A stretch of DNA of 8,376 bases from Spirochaetaceae bacterium (GTDB lineage Bacteria; Spirochaetota; Spirochaetia; Treponematales; Breznakiellaceae), in assembly GCA_031280115.1 (NCBI GenBank), contig JAITHF010000144.1, positions 1-8,376 of the forward strand, written 5' to 3'. Within the stretch, counting starts at the first letter, position 1. Each line of letters opens with the position of its first letter. The position numbers and the translations under genes are program-made. Positions 6,656 to 8,376 of this stretch are shown here, in pieces. The notes beneath the pieces were generated by a model, which did no database searches, was not told the origin of the DNA, and saw only the letters and a program-made list of their open reading frames with translations.

Positions 6656-7951
6656 TTATTCGTCAAGCATAATCTGAATAATTTCTTTGTCAGTCTTACG
6701 CATGCCTTCTTTCCCAAGGCGGCTTATGTTCCTGATGGTGTTTTCCACGCCCTTGGCGATAATGCCGTCGCCGCCGTAAAACTGCTGGCCCCGGCTGAAC
6801 ATCTCGTGCCCTAAAATACCGGCGTCCACCGAAGCGGCGATCTTCGCGGCGCAGGAAGGCTTGGCGCCGTCGCAAACAATGCCTGAGGTAATCGCAAGGG
6901 CGTTTACCAGCGTATGCGACACGTCTTCCAAGCCGCCCCCTTTAAGATAGGCGATGCCCGCGCCTGCGGCGGCGCCGGCGCAGACAACGCCGCAATAGGC
7001 CGAGAGGCGGCCTATACCGGTTTTAAGGTGGATTGCGATAAGGTCCGCAAGCACCAGGGCGCGGATAAGCTCGTCCTTGCCCTTGTGTAAATGGGCCGCG
7101 TATTCGATAACCGGAAGGGACGCGGCCATCCCCTGATTGCCGCTGCCTGAAAGGATGATAACCGGCATGCCGCAGCCGCTCATGCGGGCGTCCGAACCGG
7201 CGGCGGCGGCGGCCTTGGCTTTTATCTTCACATCGTCCCCGTAGTTTTCCCGCAGCACCCTGCCGATATTGGCCCCGTAATTTCCCCGCAGCCCCTCGGC
7301 GGAAATGGCCGTATTATACGCGACCTGCCGCTCGATAAGCTCCCGCACATGGTCAAGATGAACCGTGCCGGCAAAATCCATAATGGCCTCCACGTCCAGC
7401 ATGGTCCGGTCGGTTTTGGCGCCGGCCTCCTGTTCTTCTTCTGCACCGGCGCTGAACAGGCTTTTCCCGTCTTTTTCCACGGAGGCAATGTTCGTATGGG
7501 TGTTGATTATGCGTATCCGCGCAGAGGATTGAGATCCGTCCGGCCCCGGGGCATAGAGGGTTATCGTTATTTCCAGCACCCGTTCTGTGTCTGCCATAAC
7601 CACCTCAATAGGAACGCGCTCCAGAAAGGCCCCGATCTCCCGCTGTTTTTCCCCGCTTACCGAGGCTATGGCTTCCAGTTTTTTCCCGGCGTCTCCGGCC
7701 ACGATGCCCGCGGCGGCGGCGGCCTTAATGCCCTTGAGCCCCCCTGTGTTCGGCACCACCACGCTTTTCACGTTTTTGATGATGTTCCCGCTGGCTTCAA
7801 CCAGCACCCGGGAAGGCTCCTGCCCCAGCACTTCCCGGGCCTTTGCCGCGGCAAAGGCGACGGCCACAGGCTCGGTACACCCCATAGCAGGTACAAGTTC
7901 TTCGTGTAACACAGCAAGATAATTTTGGTAACGCGGATCAGTATGTTTCAT
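6656..7951 (-). CDS. cyuA: L-cysteine desulfidase / serine dehydratase-like Fe-S lyase (CyuA/UPF0597 family)
   Basis: Members of this family (CyuA/YhaM in E. coli, MJ1025 in Methanocaldococcus) use an oxygen-labile [4Fe-4S] cluster to convert L-cysteine to pyruvate, ammonia and sulfide; related L-serine dehydratases share the C-terminal domain. The 431-residue length is normal. Visible signatures are ELVPAMGCTEPVAVAFA with C25, ASGNIIKNVKSVVVPNTGG, SGSGNQGMAASLPV, and the cluster cysteines C320 (SAYCGVV), C360 and C367 (GIVCDGAKPSCAAKIA). The positions C25 and the 40- and 7-residue spacings agree with the catalytic and cluster cysteines I recall for the archaeal enzyme. C260 and C324 are additional. 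A serine dehydratase activity remains possible. The first gene of a leftward pair with the symporter, it has its own promoter and probable operator. Its ATG sits after an A-rich leader with no good ribosome site. Confidence 0.92.
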   Translation of the reverse strand: MKHTDPRYQNYLAVLHEELVPAMGCTEPVAVAFAAAKAREVLGQEPSRVLVEASGNIIKNVKSVVVPNTGGLKGIKAAAAAGIVAGDAGKKLEAIASVSGEKQREIGAFLERVPIEVVMADTERVLEITITLYAPGPDGSQSSARIRIINTHTNIASVEKDGKSLFSAGAEEEQEAGAKTDRTMLDVEAIMDFAGTVHLDHVRELIERQVAYNTAISAEGLRGNYGANIGRVLRENYGDDVKIKAKAAAAAGSDARMSGCGMPVIILSGSGNQGMAASLPVIEYAAHLHKGKDELIRALVLADLIAIHLKTGIGRLSAYCGVVCAGAAAGAGIAYLKGGGLEDVSHTLVNALAITSGIVCDGAKPSCAAKIAASVDAGILGHEMFSRGQQFYGGDGIIAKGVENTIRNISRLGKEGMRKTDKEIIQIMLDE

Positions 7952-7989
7952 TTTTTTACGCTTTTACACTTCTTTTTTTATTTTTTTAC

Positions 7990-8006
7990 ATAACCAAACT
8001 GGTTAT
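7990..8006. promoter_or_regulatory. Probable repressor operator at the cyuA transcription start
   Basis: An interrupted palindrome with perfect 7-bp arms, ATAACCA-aac-TGGTTAT, lies 6 bases downstream of the minus-strand -10 box, so it would cover the expected transcription start. That position and size suit a dimeric one-component repressor (GntR, TetR or MarR type) blocking the cyuA-symporter transcript. Which regulator binds is unknown; none is encoded in the window. Confidence 0.55.
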
Positions 8007-8012
8007 ACACTC

Positions 8013-8041
8013 ATTATAGAACGGCTTTTCCCCGAATGCAA
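8013..8041 (-). promoter_or_regulatory. Sigma70-type promoter for cyuA and the symporter
   Basis: Read on the minus strand, TTGCAT (8041-8036) is followed after 17 bp by a perfect TATAAT (8018-8013). Transcription would begin near 8006, giving a leader of about 55 bases before the ATG at 7951. The -35 box is a weak match, which suits a regulated promoter. Confidence 0.65.
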
Positions 8042-8076
8042 GCACCCCCGAAGCGGCGCAGCGCATGAAGCCTTGA

Positions 8077-8110
8077 GGGGTGGTTTGGGGGCAGCCGAAG
8101 GCTGTTTCAG
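8077..8110 (-). repeat. Dispersed hairpin element, copy 3
   Basis: On the minus strand this reads CTGAAACAGCCTTCGGCTG followed by CCCCCAAACCACCCCTC, matching copy 1 at 635-671 with one base missing in the C tract and few substitutions. The hairpin core is 8092-8104. It lies upstream of the cyuA promoter, in the opposite orientation to copies 1 and 2 on the map. Confidence 0.75.
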
Positions 8111-8215
8111 CAATCGTCGTTTGCACTATGAGCCGCAAAACATGAAGCGCTGATAAAAGAGCCCCCAAATTCTCTTTAAGAGGCGCGCAGCGCCGATATA
8201 AAAAACAAAGCCCGG

Positions 8216-8231
8216 AAAAAACCGGTTTTTT
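8216..8231. repeat. Perfect 16-bp palindrome (A6-CCGG-T6)
   Basis: AAAAAACCGGTTTTTT is a perfect palindrome. Together with CCGG at 8212-8215 it can also fold on the plus strand as CCGG-A6-CCGG followed by T7, which resembles a weak intrinsic terminator (only a 4-bp stem). No plus-strand gene ends here. It sits about 30 bases before the tandem array. Confidence 0.5.
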
Positions 8232-8260
8232 TGCTCTCAAAACAAGTTTTCCCGTTACCG

Positions 8261-8376
8261 CGCAAACCTTCCGCGTATACGCGCAAACCTTCCGCGTATA
8301 CGCGCAAACCTTCCGCGTATACGCGCAAACCTTCCGCGTATACGCGCAAACCTTCCGCGTATACGCGCAAACCTTC
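8261..8376. repeat. 21-bp tandem repeat array of perfect 12-bp palindromes (continues past the window)
   Basis: Each unit is a perfect palindrome CGCGTATACGCG plus a spacer CAAACCTTC. There are five complete palindromes, starting at 8272, 8293, 8314, 8335 and 8356, and six identical spacers; every copy is identical. The left edge keeps only a CGCG half site (8259-8262), and the array is cut by the window end. The 21-bp period is close to two helical turns, so all palindromes face the same side of the DNA. Because 21 is divisible by three and no frame contains a stop, both strands are open through it, for example a heptad RVYAEGL on the minus strand. Confidence 0.97.

Larger units (their letters stand above)
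7952..8376. other. Intergenic regulatory and repeat region
   Basis: No convincing gene is seen in these 425 bases. From left to right: a T-rich leader template with three T7 runs (7951-7957, 7973-7979, 7981-7987), an operator-like palindrome (7990-8006), a minus-strand promoter (8013-8041), a copy of the dispersed hairpin element (8077-8110), small hairpins at 8172-8182 and 8182-8194, a 16-bp AT-armed palindrome (8216-8231) and a tandem array (8261 to the window edge). Confidence 0.75.

Noticed and set aside
7349..7909. Plus-strand ORF of 186 codons opposite cyuA
   Set aside because: It is a mirror of a well-conserved enzyme on the minus strand, with no start signal or known domain.
8176..8370. 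Minus-strand ORF of 64 codons beginning with heptad repeats RVYAEGL
   Set aside because: The openness is a by-product of a 21-bp repeat with no stop codon in any frame. The non-repeat part resembles no family, and no ribosome site can be judged at the window edge. It could only be revived if the array is part of a longer conserved gene.
8261..8376. CRISPR array
   Set aside because: Both the palindrome and the 9-base spacer are identical in every copy, the unit is too short, and no cas gene is present.

Overview
The window looks like a piece of a GC-rich bacterial chromosome, probably from an anaerobic, host-associated spirochaete related to the termite or cockroach gut treponemes. This is inferred from the gene mix: a 'NRG'-type TPR lipoprotein, a PduL-type phosphotransacylase, an Ala/Gly/Thr-rich repetitive surface protein and an oxygen-sensitive Fe-S cysteine/serine lyase. 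No marker gene is present, so the placement is tentative. There is no sign of phage, IS element, CRISPR, rRNA or tRNA.

Layout. (1) 1-591: C-terminal end of a larger repetitive, low-complexity, probably surface-exposed protein. (2) 592-880: an intergenic region full of short GC-rich hairpins, with two copies of a dispersed hairpin element whose third copy lies near 8.1 kb. (3) 881-3094: a TPR lipoprotein with about 18 units. (4) 3116-5275: a rightward cluster behind a good sigma70-type promoter: pduL, an Ogg2-type 8-oxoguanine glycosylase/AP lyase with no ordinary start codon, and a NagD-like HAD phosphatase. (5) 5276-5414: a convergent gap with a strong 12-bp hairpin. (6) 7951-5415, minus strand: a two-gene unit of an L-cysteine desulfidase/serine dehydratase-like Fe-S enzyme (CyuA/UPF0597 family) followed by a DAACS-family amino-acid symporter. 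It is driven by a promoter with a perfect TATAAT box, with a 17-bp interrupted palindrome at the expected transcription start. (7) 7952-8376: intergenic DNA with that promoter, the third hairpin element and a 21-bp tandem array of perfect 12-bp palindromes that runs off the window edge.

How the genes fit together. The leftward pair reads as a regulated module that imports and degrades a neutral amino acid. The symporter keeps the aspartate that binds the substrate amino group but lacks the arginine that acidic-amino-acid carriers use for the side chain. The enzyme has the four cysteines expected for L-cysteine desulfidase. Pyruvate made by the enzyme would become acetyl-CoA, which PduL could convert to acetyl-phosphate for ATP; PduL here has no microcompartment-targeting extension. 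This metabolic link is inference. No complete new system was established. The strongest unexplained items are the palindrome array, the dispersed hairpin element, the non-canonical start of ogg and the probable operator.
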